From NCBI GenBank assembly GCA_963785645.1, contig CAWAWG010000004.1, forward strand, positions 124,001 through 188,000: a DNA stretch of 64,000 nucleotides, given 5' to 3'. The position numbers and the translations under genes were made by a program. Below, piece by piece: positions 16,434 to 26,538 of this stretch. Positions within the stretch are counted from its first letter, which is position 1, and every line of letters begins with the position of its first letter. Origin of the DNA: Trebonia sp963785645 (GTDB lineage: Bacteria; Actinomycetota; Actinomycetes; Streptosporangiales; Streptosporangiaceae). The notes under the pieces are model-generated. The model did no database searches. It saw only the letters and a list, made by a program, of their open reading frames with translations, and was not told the origin of the DNA.

Positions 16434-17219
16434 GTGCTGACCGACCTGTCTCCGCTTCGCGCGGCCCTTTCGTCCGCACTGGTGGCAATCGATTTCGACG
16501 GCACGCTCGCACCGATATCACCACACCCAGACGACGCGCGTCCGCTGGCTGGCGTCCACCAGGTCCTGCGCGACGTGCGCGCGACTGGAGCGGCCCTGGC
16601 CGTCGTGACCGGCCGCAGCGTAGCTTCACTGCTCCGGGTGAGCGGCTTCGATGCCGTGCCCGGCATCGTCATATACGGCCTGCACGGCGTCGAGCGATGG
16701 GAGAACGGCAGGCTCCGCGCGCCGGCGCCTCCCGCTGGCATTGCGGAGCTTCGACTGAGCCTGCCAAAAATCTTGGCCAGCATTGCTGACGATGCCGCAA
16801 TATGGATCGAAGATAAGGAACTGTCGCTCGTCGTACACACCCGGCTCACCGCCGAGCCGGATCGTCTTGTCGAGATACTGCGCGCGCCAGTGGCCGAGGC
16901 GGCAGCGGCCGCGGGCCTGGAGGCGCGCCCCGGCAAAGAAGTCCTCGAAATCTGCATTCCGGGTACCGACAAGGGCACGGCGATCCGCGAGCTTGTCCGC
17001 GACGAGACGGCGGCAGTCTTCTACGCCGGCGACGATGTCGGCGACCTGCCCGCTGTTCGAGAAGTGAATGCCTGGTCAGGCCGCTCCGGCCGCCCTAAGC
17101 TGACCGTCGCGATAAGTCCCTCTGGAATGGGCCCGCTCACGGGGCTGGCTGATGTGAGCGTCCCGGATCCGCATAGCCTGCTCCTGCTCCTGCGGCAGAT
17201 TATCGGGGACGAAGCGTAG
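16434..17219 (+). CDS. otsB: Trehalose-6-phosphate phosphatase
   Basis: 261-aa HAD-superfamily phosphatase releasing trehalose from trehalose 6-phosphate. HAD motif I is DFDGTLAP with nucleophile D20 and acid D22, motif II lies in VVTGRS, and the metal-binding motif is YAGDDVGDLPA near residue 200. The family cap segment IYGLHGVERW is present. The GTG at 16434 is chosen because the protein then begins just before motif I; the ribosome site is weak. No trehalose-phosphate synthase is nearby. Confidence 0.88.
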   Translation: MLTDLSPLRAALSSALVAIDFDGTLAPISPHPDDARPLAGVHQVLRDVRATGAALAVVTGRSVASLLRVSGFDAVPGIVIYGLHGVERWENGRLRAPAPPAGIAELRLSLPKILASIADDAAIWIEDKELSLVVHTRLTAEPDRLVEILRAPVAEAAAAAGLEARPGKEVLEICIPGTDKGTAIRELVRDETAAVFYAGDDVGDLPAVREVNAWSGRSGRPKLTVAISPSGMGPLTGLADVSVPDPHSLLLLLRQIIGDEA

Positions 17220-17303
17220 CGGGTGATCCTACCCCAGCCACAGCGACGGCGGACGAAGCGGCGGCCGGTCTTGGTGCGCCAACTGACTGGCATTGGGGAT
17301 ATT

Positions 17304-17318
17304 GGGGGCGAAGCCCCC
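17304..17318. terminator. GGGGGC-GAA-GCCCCC hairpin
   Basis: Six-base perfect stem with a GAA loop, 85 bases after otsB and 72 bases before the MoxR gene. More G-runs (17325-17348) follow and could form a second stem. Similar G-rich hairpins lie at 29082-29124. A terminator for otsB is the simplest role. Confidence 0.45.
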
Positions 17319-17389
17319 GCCATGCCGGGGGGCAGGGGGTCGTCCCCTAGGAAGCACTACGGAGTACCTTCCCCAGGGAATGACATAGT

Positions 17390-18850
17390 TTGGGAAGGGT
17401 GCAGCACAGCAGTGAGGAACTCAACGCAAGCGCTCCGAACGGCAGGGCCGCCACCCTGGGCGACCTGAAAGCGAGCGGCCACCTCTATCGCACCGTCAAG
17501 CAAGAGATCAGAGAGAACCTGCTCGCCCGGATGCGGGCGGGGCAGGAGCGGTTCCCTGGCATCGTCGGCTTCGACCAGACTGTGCTCCCCCACGTCGAGC
17601 GGTCTCTGCTCGCGGGACATGACATCATCCTGCTCGGGGAACGCGGCCAGGGGAAGACGCGACTGATCCGCACCCTCGGCGAGCTCCTGGATGAGTGGAC
17701 ACCAGTCGTCGCCGGCTGCGAGATCAACGACCACCCCTATGCGCCGGTCTGCGCCCGCTGCCGTCGTCTCTCCGCAGAGCTCGGCGACGAGCTGCCCGTC
17801 TCGTGGCGGCACAAGAGCGAGCGCTACGGCGAGAAGCTCGCGACGCCGGACACCAGCGTCGGCGACCTGATCGGCGACATCGACCCCGTCAAGGTGGCGG
17901 AAGGCCGCACGCTCGGCGATCCGGAAACCATCCACTTCGGCCTGGTGCCGCGGACCAACCGCGGCGTCTTCTGCCTGAACGAGCTGCCCGACCTGGCCGA
18001 ACGCATCCAGGTCGCGCTGCTCAACGTCTTGGAAGAGCGCGACATCGGCGTCCGTGGCTACTCCCTGCGGCTGCCGCTCGACATCGTTCTCGTGGCCAGC
18101 GCCAACCCCGAGGACTACACCAACCGGGGCCGGATCATCACTCCGCTCAAGGACCGGTTCGGCGCGGAGATCCGCACCCACTACCCGTTGTCCCTGTCCG
18201 ACGAGCTCGACCTGATCAACCAGGAGGCCGCGGTCGTCTGGGATGGCCGGGACCAGGGCGCGGACCTGCCCGTGCACCTCATCGAGGTCATCGCGCGGTT
18301 CACTCGCCTGGTCCGCGAGTCCCCGGCGGTTGACGGCCGCTCCGGGGTGTCCGCCCGGTTCGCGATCGCGGCGGCCGAATCGGCCGCCGCCGCCGCGGTA
18401 CGCCGCACCGCACTGGTCGCCGAGGCGCGCGACGAGGTGCCGGTCGCCCGGATCGGCGATCTCCCAGGCATCGTCCCGACGCTGCGCGGAAAGGTGGAGT
18501 TCGAGGTCAGCGAGGAGGGCCGCGAGGAAGAGATACTCAACCACCTGCTTCGGCGCGCGATCGCGGACACGTTCCGCTCGCGGCTGGGCGGCGCCGACCT
18601 GTCCGGCCTGCTCGCCAAGTTCGAGGAGGGCGGCTCGATCGAGTCAGGCGAGCTGGTCTCCGCGACGGAGCTGCTCCGCCGGACCGGCGAGGTGCCCGGC
18701 CTGGCCAAGATCATGGCCCGGCTCGGCATGGAGGGCAGGGAGTCCTTCGGCGAGGCCGCGGCGGCGATCGAGTTCGTCCTTGAGGGCCTGTACCTGATCC
18801 GGCGCCTTTCCAAGGACACTAGCGATGGAACGGCTACATATCGGACATAA
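17390..18850 (+). CDS. MoxR-type AAA+ ATPase, magnesium-chelatase ChlI-like
   Basis: 486-aa AAA+ ATPase that probably acts as a chaperone with the VWA protein encoded next, as in MoxR/VWA pairs. Walker A is GERGQGKT at 83-90, followed by the ChlI-type insert and NRGVFCLNELPDLAERIQVA as Walker B region. ASANPEDYTNRGRIITPLKD is sensor 1 with the arginine finger loop. Cysteines at about 110, 121 and 124 (one C, then CARC) could form a small metal site. The TTG at 17390 or the GTG at 17399 may be the start. Confidence 0.88.
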   Translation: MGRVQHSSEELNASAPNGRAATLGDLKASGHLYRTVKQEIRENLLARMRAGQERFPGIVGFDQTVLPHVERSLLAGHDIILLGERGQGKTRLIRTLGELLDEWTPVVAGCEINDHPYAPVCARCRRLSAELGDELPVSWRHKSERYGEKLATPDTSVGDLIGDIDPVKVAEGRTLGDPETIHFGLVPRTNRGVFCLNELPDLAERIQVALLNVLEERDIGVRGYSLRLPLDIVLVASANPEDYTNRGRIITPLKDRFGAEIRTHYPLSLSDELDLINQEAAVVWDGRDQGADLPVHLIEVIARFTRLVRESPAVDGRSGVSARFAIAAAESAAAAAVRRTALVAEARDEVPVARIGDLPGIVPTLRGKVEFEVSEEGREEEILNHLLRRAIADTFRSRLGGADLSGLLAKFEEGGSIESGELVSATELLRRTGEVPGLAKIMARLGMEGRESFGEAAAAIEFVLEGLYLIRRLSKDTSDGTATYRT

Positions 18851-18895
18851 ATAGTTCCGGGATGGCGACGAAGGTACGCGGACGGAGTAGGGGAA

Positions 18896-20857
18896 ATGGC
18901 CAATTATCGGTATGGGGCCTACGACGACGGGCCGGATCCGCTGGCGGCGCCGTATGACGTCCGGGAGGCGCTCGACGAGATGGGTGAGCGCATCCTGGGC
19001 GGCGATAACCCGCGGGAAGCGCTCCGTGACCTGCTTCGGCGCGGCTGGCAGGACCGGCGCGGCCTCGACGACCTGATGCGCCGGGTCCGCGAGCGGCAGC
19101 GCGAGCTGCGCGACGCAGGGCGGCTCGACGGGATGCTCGATCATGCCCGCGAGCTGCTCGACGAGGCCCTGGAGACCGAGCGCGGCGCGCTGTTCCCCGA
19201 CCCGAGTGACGACGCGCGGCTCCGCGAGGCGGAGCTCGACGCGCTGCCGAATGACACCTCGCGGGCGATCCGCCAGCTCTCCGACTACGAGTGGCGGTCG
19301 CCCGAGGCCAGGCAGAAGTTCGAGGAGCTGCGCGACCTGCTGCGCCGGGAGGTGCTCGACAGCCAGTTCAAGGGCATGAAGCAGGCACTGGAAAACCCGG
19401 ACCCCGCGGCCATGCAACGGGTCAAGGACATGCTCGCGGACTTGCGGCAGATGCTCGATGCCGACACTCGCGGCGAGCATACGCAGCAGGACTTCGATGA
19501 CTTCATGGCCCAGTACGGTGACATGTTCCCCGACAGCCCGGCCAACCTGGAGGAGCTTGTCGACTCCCTCGTCCGGCGGATGATGGCGGCCGAGCGGCTG
19601 CTGGAGTCTCTTTCCGACGAGCAGCGGGAGGAACTGGCGAACCTGATGGCCCAGGCGATGGAAGACGCCGGCCTGGCGGCGGAACTGTCCGCGCTCGGCG
19701 ACGCGCTGCGCGCCCGCAGACCCGAGCTCGGCCAGCCGCAGCGCGGAGTCCGGATGAGCGGCGGTGAGCCACTCGGCCTCGGCGACGCGACAAGCGCGGT
19801 CGCCGATCTCGCGGACCTGGCCGAGCTGGAGTCCGCGCTCGGCCAGGAGTATGCGGGTGCCAGCCTTGAGGACGTCGATGAGGAGGCGGTCCGCCGCGCC
19901 CTCGGCAGGCAGGCGGTGGACGACCTGCAGGCGCTGCGCAGGCTGGAGCGCGAACTGCAGCGGCAGGGATACCTGACGAGCGACGGCGGCAAGCTCGAAC
20001 TCACGCCGAAGGCTGTCCGCCGGCTGGGCGACACCGCGCTGCGCCAGGTATTCGCCGGCCTTGAGGACGGCATGCGCAGCGGCGACCACGACCGGCAAGA
20101 CGCTGGCCAGGCCGGCGACCTGACCGGCTCCACCAGGGAATGGGAGTTCGGCGACGAGCAGCCGGTCGATGTGCCTGGCACGGTCCGCAGCGCACTGCTC
20201 CGCTCCGCGGCCGAAGGCGGCCGGACGGGCCGGGTGCGGTTGACCGCACGGGACTTCCGGGTGGCGGAGACCGAGCGGCGATCCGCGGCGGCGGTCTGCC
20301 TGCTGGTTGACCTTTCCTATTCGATGGCACTGCGCGGCACCTGGGCGGTTGCGAAGCAGACAGCGCTGGCGCTGCACGCGCTCCTCCGGACCAAGTATCC
20401 GCAGGACGCCATCCAGGTCATCGGGTTCTCCAACTACGCCAGGGAACTGCGCGAGACTGAACTGGCCGGCCTCGGCTGGGACATGGTCCAGGGCACCAAC
20501 CTGCACCACGCGCTGATGATCGCGGGCCGTCACCTCGACAAGCACCCTGAGCACGAGCCGGTGGTGCTGATCATCACCGACGGCGAGCCGACCGCGCACC
20601 TGATGCGGGACGGCAGGCCCTGGTTCGACTGGCCGCCCGCACCGGAGACCATCGAACTGACGCTGGCCGAGGTGGACAAGATGACCAGGCGGCACGCCGC
20701 GCTGAACATCTTCATGCTGGCCGACGATGACCGGCTGGCGGCCTTCGTCGATAACGTCGCCAAGCGCAACGGCGGCCGGGTGCTGCGGGCCACGCCCGAA
20801 CGACTCGGAGAATACGTGGTAAGCGATTTTCTTCGCACGCGCGGGGCTCGCCGCTAG
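18896..20857 (+). CDS. VWA-domain protein, partner of the MoxR-type ATPase
   Basis: 653-aa protein. The N-terminal two-thirds is charged and helical, with many Glu/Arg-rich helices. The C-terminal von Willebrand A domain carries the MIDAS motif DLSYS at 472-476, IITDGEPT further on, and a threonine in GTNLHHAL. The lead ATPase ends 45 bases upstream on the same strand. In MoxR/VWA pairs the ATPase and VWA protein together remodel or metallate a target; the target here is not evident. Confidence 0.88.
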   Translation: MANYRYGAYDDGPDPLAAPYDVREALDEMGERILGGDNPREALRDLLRRGWQDRRGLDDLMRRVRERQRELRDAGRLDGMLDHARELLDEALETERGALFPDPSDDARLREAELDALPNDTSRAIRQLSDYEWRSPEARQKFEELRDLLRREVLDSQFKGMKQALENPDPAAMQRVKDMLADLRQMLDADTRGEHTQQDFDDFMAQYGDMFPDSPANLEELVDSLVRRMMAAERLLESLSDEQREELANLMAQAMEDAGLAAELSALGDALRARRPELGQPQRGVRMSGGEPLGLGDATSAVADLADLAELESALGQEYAGASLEDVDEEAVRRALGRQAVDDLQALRRLERELQRQGYLTSDGGKLELTPKAVRRLGDTALRQVFAGLEDGMRSGDHDRQDAGQAGDLTGSTREWEFGDEQPVDVPGTVRSALLRSAAEGGRTGRVRLTARDFRVAETERRSAAAVCLLVDLSYSMALRGTWAVAKQTALALHALLRTKYPQDAIQVIGFSNYARELRETELAGLGWDMVQGTNLHHALMIAGRHLDKHPEHEPVVLIITDGEPTAHLMRDGRPWFDWPPAPETIELTLAEVDKMTRRHAALNIFMLADDDRLAAFVDNVAKRNGGRVLRATPERLGEYVVSDFLRTRGARR

Positions 20858-20883
20858 CGGTAAACAGCTGGCCGGCAAGCACC

Positions 20884-21066
20884 TCAGGAGTACGTGCGCT
20901 GGCGGCGCAGCAGGATCGCGACAAGGCGCGCGGCCAGGCCAGCCGCCGGACGGAACCGAGGGCAGTCCGCGCACTGTGCGCACTCCGTCCCGCCGCGGTA
21001 GTGCTCATGCGCAAGCTGCCCGTGGCCGCAGCGGCAGGGTGTGTCGCTGGTCTCGTCCTTGTGCAT
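20884..21066 (-). CDS. Small Cys/His-rich protein
   Basis: 60-aa protein. CRCGHGQLAHEHYRGGTEC then CADCPRF gives a CxC...H...C..C..C pattern, likely binding zinc. A basic helix ends the protein. Similar short proteins occur widely in actinomycetes without known function. It is convergent with the VWA gene, 26 bases apart. No clear ribosome site. Confidence 0.6.
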   Translation of the reverse strand: MHKDETSDTPCRCGHGQLAHEHYRGGTECAQCADCPRFRPAAGLAARLVAILLRRQRTYS

Positions 21067-21155
21067 AACACCGGAATGCTATCGGCATCGCGTGGGTAGC
21101 TGACTACGCGCTCACCGAGCGGCCCGTGTCGTCTAGAGCCCGCTAGGATCGGCCC

Positions 21156-21716
21156 ATGTCATTTGGCGACCACGCAGTCTTGTGGCTGCATATCACTGCC
21201 GCGATGTTCACGATCGGGCCAGGGACCGCAGCGATAATGTCTACCCCTCGTTACATCCGCAAGCGGAACCCCGTCCTGGTCGGGTTCCTTCATCGCACCA
21301 CGCGGATCTACTCTTTTGCCAGCCTGCTCACGCTCGTCTTTGGCCTCATCCTTACCGGCATGACCCACAAGTTCAGCCAGTGGTGGGTCTCCGCGTCGCT
21401 GACCCTGTTCGTCGTTGCCTTCGTGCTGCTGCTGATCATTCTTCGCGATCAGCGCAGGGCCCTCACGGCGCTGGACTCGGCCAAGGGAGCTGCCGTGGCG
21501 GACTCGATGGAAGACAGCATCCGTCCGGATGGCCCGGGCGAGTCAGCGCCGGAGACCGGTGCGGTGAACGGCGCCCAGCCCACCGCAACCCGCACCCGGC
21601 CGGCGGCGGCCGCCGACGGCTCCGTCGCTGCCGTCGAGCGCGGCCGCATCGCCTCACTCGGCGGACTGACCGCGCTGATCTGGCTGGTGATCCTGGTATT
21701 CATGGTGTGGCACTAG
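21156..21716 (+). CDS. DUF2269-like membrane protein
   Basis: 186-aa protein with four predicted membrane segments: LWLHITAAMFTIGPGTAAIM, FASLLTLVFGLILTG, the SASLTLFVVAFVLLLIILR region, and GGLTALIWLVILVFMVWH at the end. The third and fourth are separated by about 80 polar Ala/Pro-rich residues, longer than in typical family members. The HITAAMFTIGPGTAA start matches DUF2269. Function unknown. Confidence 0.75.
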   Translation: MSFGDHAVLWLHITAAMFTIGPGTAAIMSTPRYIRKRNPVLVGFLHRTTRIYSFASLLTLVFGLILTGMTHKFSQWWVSASLTLFVVAFVLLLIILRDQRRALTALDSAKGAAVADSMEDSIRPDGPGESAPETGAVNGAQPTATRTRPAAAADGSVAAVERGRIASLGGLTALIWLVILVFMVWH

Positions 21717-21741
21717 AACGACAAACAAGGCGAGGTGATCG

Positions 21742-22240
21742 TTAGGTTTCGGCTGCGTCACAGAGGACCTGCTGCAGGGGACGCGGCAGGTCACCACTCC
21801 AGGCCACGATGGCCGTCGCGGTCAGCGGGCGTCGGCTCAGGCCGACCCGGACCATGTCATGGCGGCTGGCCGTTCGTTGCCAACGGTCGGATACGGCAGC
21901 TTGGTCGCTGGCGAGGCGCAGCGGGCCGGTCAGCACTGCGGTTGGGCGGGCCGCCGCCGCCGCGAAGGCCAGCGTCATCGGCAGCGAGTAACGGAACGGC
22001 GGGTCGGTGAACCCGAAACGCCGCCGCTTGGTCCGCAACGCCGCCTGCCAGACATCGTAGGTGCCCGGACTGGTGCGGCGCGGCCCGTGGATCACGTCCA
22101 TGTCCGCCAGCTCATCCAGGTCGATAGCGTCGCGAGCGCCAGCCGCAGCCGGAATCCAAACCTCGGGCTCGAAGTCCGCCAGGGTCATGACCTCCAGCGT
22201 ATCCGGCAGGGCTTCCCGGGATGTCGCCAGCCAGCCCAGC
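21742..22240 (-). pseudogene. C-terminal fragment of a LysR-family regulator
   Basis: The minus-strand frame ending at 21742 reads ALPDTLEVMTLADFEPEVWI, then LDELADMDVIHGPRRTSPGT and PPFRYSLPMTLAFAAAAARP. This is the C-terminal part of an effector domain seen in LysR regulators. The N-terminal helix-turn-helix and half the effector domain are missing. The open frame continues upstream but there it is antisense to a LuxR-type gene. The fragment ends at about 22240, where that gene's fragment begins. Confidence 0.6.
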
Positions 22241-22249
22241 CCGGCGTCG

Positions 22250-23334
22250 GCGCGGAGGTTCTGGCGACCGCCGACCGGTTCGACGAGGCGGTCCGGTTGG
22301 CGGTTGACGGATTGGAGGCGGCCCGCCGTGCCTCGCAGTCCTGGGTGATCCACCTGTGGGAACAGTGGCGCGGCCGGCAGCATTACCAGCTCGGCGAATA
22401 CTCGGACGCGATCGCCGCGCTTGAGGGGATACTCCATCCCGAGGAGCCCATCTCGACCTTTGGCGCTGGCTACGCCTCGGGGATCAGCGCGCTGTCGGGC
22501 GCAGCGATCCTCGTCGGCGACCGGCCGCTCCTGCGCGGCTGCGCGAAGCTGGCCGCCGCGATGCTCGAACGCGGTACGCCAGAGCACCGCCGCCACGCCG
22601 CTTGGGTCCTCGCCCGGCAGGCCCAGGCCGAAGGCGCAGGCGAACGGAGCGTCCAAGTGCTCCGCGATGTCGCCGCGACACTCCCCGGCCGCGAGCCGGT
22701 TCTGCCGTGTTTTCCAGTCGACGTGCTGGATCAGGTCGCGCTTGTCCGGCTTGCGCTTGCCGTTGACGATAAGGCGCTCGGCCGGCAAGCCGTCGAGCTG
22801 GCGTCGGAGCGCGCGTCGCTGAATCCAGTGATCGACACCGTCATCGGCGCGGCCAACCATGCCCGGGGGCTCCTCGACGGCGATCTTGAGCTGCTGCGTA
22901 TCGCGGTAGCGGACTTTGAGCGTTCGCCGCGCCGGCCGACACTCGCGTCCGCGCTTGAGGACCAGGGCGTCATCGCGCTCGCGCAGGACAAGAAGGCAGA
23001 GGCGATCGACTCGTTCGATCGCGCGCTTGAGCTGACCGCCGTCATGGGGGCAACCTGGGACGCTACCCGGCTCCGGCGCAGGCTCCGCGACGTGGGCGTC
23101 CGTCGGCGGCTGGCGCAGGTTGAGCGCCCCAAGCGAGGCTGGGAGGCACTGACCACATCCGAGTTGGCCGTGGTTGAGGCGATAACCAGCGGCATGACCA
23201 ACCGCGAGGCGGCGGCTCATCTCTTCCTCTCGCCGCACACCGTAAGTACACACATGCGCCATGTCTTCCAGAAGCTCCAGGTCAACTCGCGCGTCGAACT
23301 GGCGCGCATGGCCGCCGCTCACCGTTCGCCCTGA
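22250..23334 (+). pseudogene. C-terminal part of a LuxR-family (LAL-like) regulator
   Basis: From about EVLATADRFDEAVRLAVDGL onward, roughly 360 aa of helical repeat sequence lead to a C-terminal LuxR helix-turn-helix: LTTSELAVVEAITSGMTNRE, then FLSPHTVSTHMRHVF. The N-terminal ATPase domain expected for such regulators is absent. The reading frame is open further 5' only by running antisense through the LysR fragment. I read it as a truncated regulator joined to another truncated gene. Confidence 0.65.
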
Positions 23335-23479
23335 GTGGCATAAACGGCATCAATGGCCACATAGAAAACAGGTGTTGGCCGATGCCGACGGCTGCTGCTG
23401 GAATTTGTTAGTGCCAAAAGATACTTCGTGGGTAAAAAGAAATGGCTGAATCCCTGCAGGCGCTGGGTATTTGCCTTGA

Positions 23480-24381
23480 GAGTACCAGTACCCTTATCCG
23501 GTCCAGTTCTTCCCTGTCACCAGTGACCTCCAACCGCTGACGATGGCGTTCATGGACATCCCGCCGACCGGGGAGCCGAACGGGAAGACGGTCCTGCTGT
23601 TTCACGGCAAGGCATTCGGCTGCTACTACTTCCATAATGTGATCGAGGCGCTGACGGGGGCCGGGTACCGGGTGGTCGCTCCGGACCAACTCGGCTGGGG
23701 CAAGTCCCCCAAACCGGATATCCACTACAGCTTCCAGCTGCTGGCTGCCAACACCGCCGCGTTGCTGGACCACCTCCGCGTGGGCGAGGTGTCCGTGCTG
23801 GGGCATTCGACCGGTGGGATGACCGCGACCCGGTTCACGCTGATGTATCCGGACCGGGTCACGCGTCTGGTCCTTGAGGACCCGCTGGGCCTGGCGGACT
23901 ACCGAACCGGGATCCCGCCGCAATCGGAGGAGACGCTCTACCAGCATGAGGTGCACTGGACCGATCCAGCGGTCATCAACGGCTACGTTAAGGGATACTT
24001 CGTGCATCCCGACCCGCAGGTGTGGCAGCCGTTGGCCGACGTGCTGGTCCGCGTCACGCTCAGCCCGGACTACCCGAAGTGGGCGCGGGCCGCGGCGCTC
24101 ACCTTCCAGATGATCTACCAGCAGCCGGTCCGGTACGAATCCACCTCATCGCGCCCCCGGTCTTGCTGATTGTCGGTGCCGAGGACCACGTCGTGCCACT
24201 GGGCCAGTACGCCAAGCCGGAGGAGGCCGCACGGCTAGGTGATTTCGTGGCGCTGTCCGCGGCCGCCGCCGGTGATATCCCGAACGCGAAGCGAGTGGTG
24301 ATCCCGGAGTGCGGGCATATCCCGCACCTGGAGACCCCGGACCAGTTCCTCTCCGAGTTCCTGCCCTTCCTGGCGGGCTAG
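23480..24381 (+). pseudogene. Alpha/beta hydrolase, 5'-truncated and frameshifted
   Basis: Alpha/beta-fold hydrolase. EYQYPYPVQFFPVTSDLQPL precedes the ATG at 23543, so the natural start lies upstream and is missing or out of frame (a stop occurs at 23477). LLFHGKAFGCYYF is the oxyanion region and VLGHSTGGM the nucleophile elbow with Ser. A one-base loss near 24138 moves the C-terminus to another frame, where APPVLLIVGAEDHVVP holds the acid and ECGHIPHLETPDQF the catalytic His. All three catalytic residues are therefore encoded. Confidence 0.7.
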
Positions 24382-24391
24382 GGATTGCCGC

Positions 24392-25533
24392 ATGGGAGAC
24401 CACTACTCGAGCCCGCGGGTGTTCAATGACCCGGCCGCCGACATCGCCGACCTGTATGCCTTCCCCAGCCCGGACCGGCCGGGGCATGTCGTGCTCGTGC
24501 TGACCGTGTTCCCGAGCGCAACCCCGGCGTCGCTGTTTTCCGACGCGATCACCTATCGCTTCCGCATTCGGCCAGTCACCATCACCGGCACTTGCCTATG
24601 CGGTCAGCGAAAACGAGCACCGCTCTCGACTTGCACCTTCCGCCGGCGACGGTCCGCGGAACGGTAACTGCACGACTCCGAGCGGCGCGGAGGTCCCGTT
24701 CCTGGTCGGCGGGGAGAGCCCGGCCGAGTCGGGCGGCCTGCGCGTCTTCGCCGGGCCGCGGCTCGACCCGTTCTTCATCGCGTTGACCGGCGTACGGGAA
24801 ACCCGCGGAACCGGCGGGCTGTCGTTCAAGGCCCACCGACATCAACACCAACGAGGGGACGAACATCCTGGCCATCGTCCTCGACATGGATGCTGGCACG
24901 GCCTCGGCCCTAGGCGGCCCGCTGCTGGCAATTGTCGGCGAGACCGTCACCTCCGGCGGACACCCGGTCCGGCTGGAGCGCACCGCCCGGGCCGAACTCA
25001 AGAACTTCGTGATGTCCGACAAGCAGTACGACCCGGTCAACCGGGGCATTGAGCTCCGGGACCTGTTCAATTCCGAAGATGCGTTCGATCTCGGCCCGTA
25101 TTACCTGGACGCGTACCGCTCTCGGCTCAACGCGAACCTGGCCTTCTACGACCACATGGACGGGAAGACCGACTGGCCGCTCGACGGTCAGGGCAACCAT
25201 CCGCTCACCGAGTTCCTGCTCGCCGACTACATGGTTCTCGATATCACCAAGCCGTTCGCCGAGAACACCTACCTTGAGATCGACCGGGCCGTGCTCGCCC
25301 GCCGACCTCACGCGACCGGCGGCGGACGGCCGCTCAACGACGACATCGTCGACAAGCTGTTCACTCTCCTGGTCGGCGGCGTCGACGGACCGCGAATCAG
25401 CGACGGCGTCGACCAGGCAACCAAACCGGCCACTCGCATCTTCCCGTACCTGGCCTCCCCTAACCCCGCTCCCCCGCACGTGACGCCGCCGTTCGACCTG
25501 CCGCCCGCGGCGCAGGCCTACGCTTCATCATGA
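24392..25533 (+). pseudogene. DUF4331 family protein with at least two frame changes
   Basis: The start MGDHYSSPRVFNDPAADIAD, then LYAFPSPDRPGHVVLVLTVF, is characteristic of DUF4331. A frame change near 24590 leads to AYAVSENEHR and EVPFLVGGESPAESGGLRVF. Another near 24830 leads to TDINTNEGTNILAIVLDMDA and the remaining 230 residues, including DPVNRGIELRDLFNSEDAF. About 380 aa in all. Function is unknown. It follows the hydrolase by 10 bases and overlaps the TPR gene (ATGA), so the three form one transcription unit. Confidence 0.7.
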
Positions 25534-26512
25534 TCGGAACCGCAACCGAAGTCCGGGAGCCCGTCACCACCAGCGGGACCATCGCCCTGGTGAATCTGTC
25601 CGCGCAGATCGACAGCGTGGCGGGGCGGCCCGAGGACTCTGCGAGGCTAATCGACCTGCTCATCCTGCGCGGGCACGTCCTTGCCCGCATCGCCGACTAC
25701 GAACGCGCGGCGGACCTAGCCGAACGGTTCGTGCACGATGCGCCCGGCGGGACGGCATACTTGGCCAGGGCCAAGACGGCAGCGACTTTTCATCGCTTCG
25801 CCGACGCGCTCGCCGACCTCGACGCCGCCGGACGCCGCGGTGCCGATCGCGTCATGCTGGAGGCGGAACAGGCCACCGTCCTCCAGGCCACCGGATGCCA
25901 TGAGCAGGCAATTGAGCTCAGCCTAAGCCTCGCGCAGCGCCAGCCCGATTTCGGCTCGCTGGGGACCCTAGCCGTAGTGCACGCCGAACTCGGAGCGGTA
26001 ACCGAGGCCGAGCGCCTGTTCACCCGGGCACGCCACCGCTACCGAGGCACCTCACCGTTCCCGCTTGCCTCGCTCGACTTCCGGCGCGCTCTGATGTGGT
26101 ACCGCGAAGGCGACTTGCCAACTGCCCGCATCTGGCTGGAGGCCAGCCTCCGACGCGTACCGGCCTACGCACCCGCCCTCGGCCACCTCGCCGAGATCGA
26201 TACCGCCGGCGGCGGCTACCAGGCCGCCATCGACCGCCTCCGTCCGGTCGCTTACTCAAGCGACGACCCGGATACGCAGCTCAGTTGGCCCGCGCTTTCC
26301 AGGCCGCGGGTCAACGTGAGGAAGCCGCGCACTACTCAGCCCGCGCAGCGGCACGCTACGACCAGCTCGCATCACGGCACCCGGAAGCCTTCGCCGGTCA
26401 CGCGGCTGACTTTCGAGCGTCCGTTATGACGGAGGCGGCGACAGGCCCGCACCTGCTCGGATGTGCCGGAACAACTAGTCGGCACCGGCACTTCACAGCA
26501 TCGGACTGGTGA
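25530..26512 (+). pseudogene. Tetratricopeptide-repeat protein, frameshifted near the 3' end
   Basis: About 325 aa of TPR-like helical pairs, for example FHRFADALADLDAAGRRGAD and GCHEQAIELSLSLAQRQPDF. The ATG overlaps the DUF4331 stop (ATGA). Near 26270 the frame changes: after YSSDDPD the family-like continuation YAAQLARAFQAAGQREEAAH is one base away and ends at 26512. In the original frame the tail is low-complexity and stops at 26429. Usually found beside DUF4331 genes; role unknown. Confidence 0.65.
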
Positions 26513-26538
26513 TCTGTAAATACACAGGAGAAGGGGTT

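Noticed and set aside
18644..20983. A 779-codon open frame on the minus strand opposite the VWA gene
   Set aside because: It is a codon-bias shadow: the plus strand encodes a recognisable VWA protein with MIDAS motif, and the antisense protein is low-complexity Arg/Pro/Gly-rich with no family features.
21859..22249. 5' part of a 491-codon plus-strand frame leading into the LuxR segment
   Set aside because: It is antisense to the LysR fragment and unlike any LuxR N-terminus, so the frame is a chimera across a junction.
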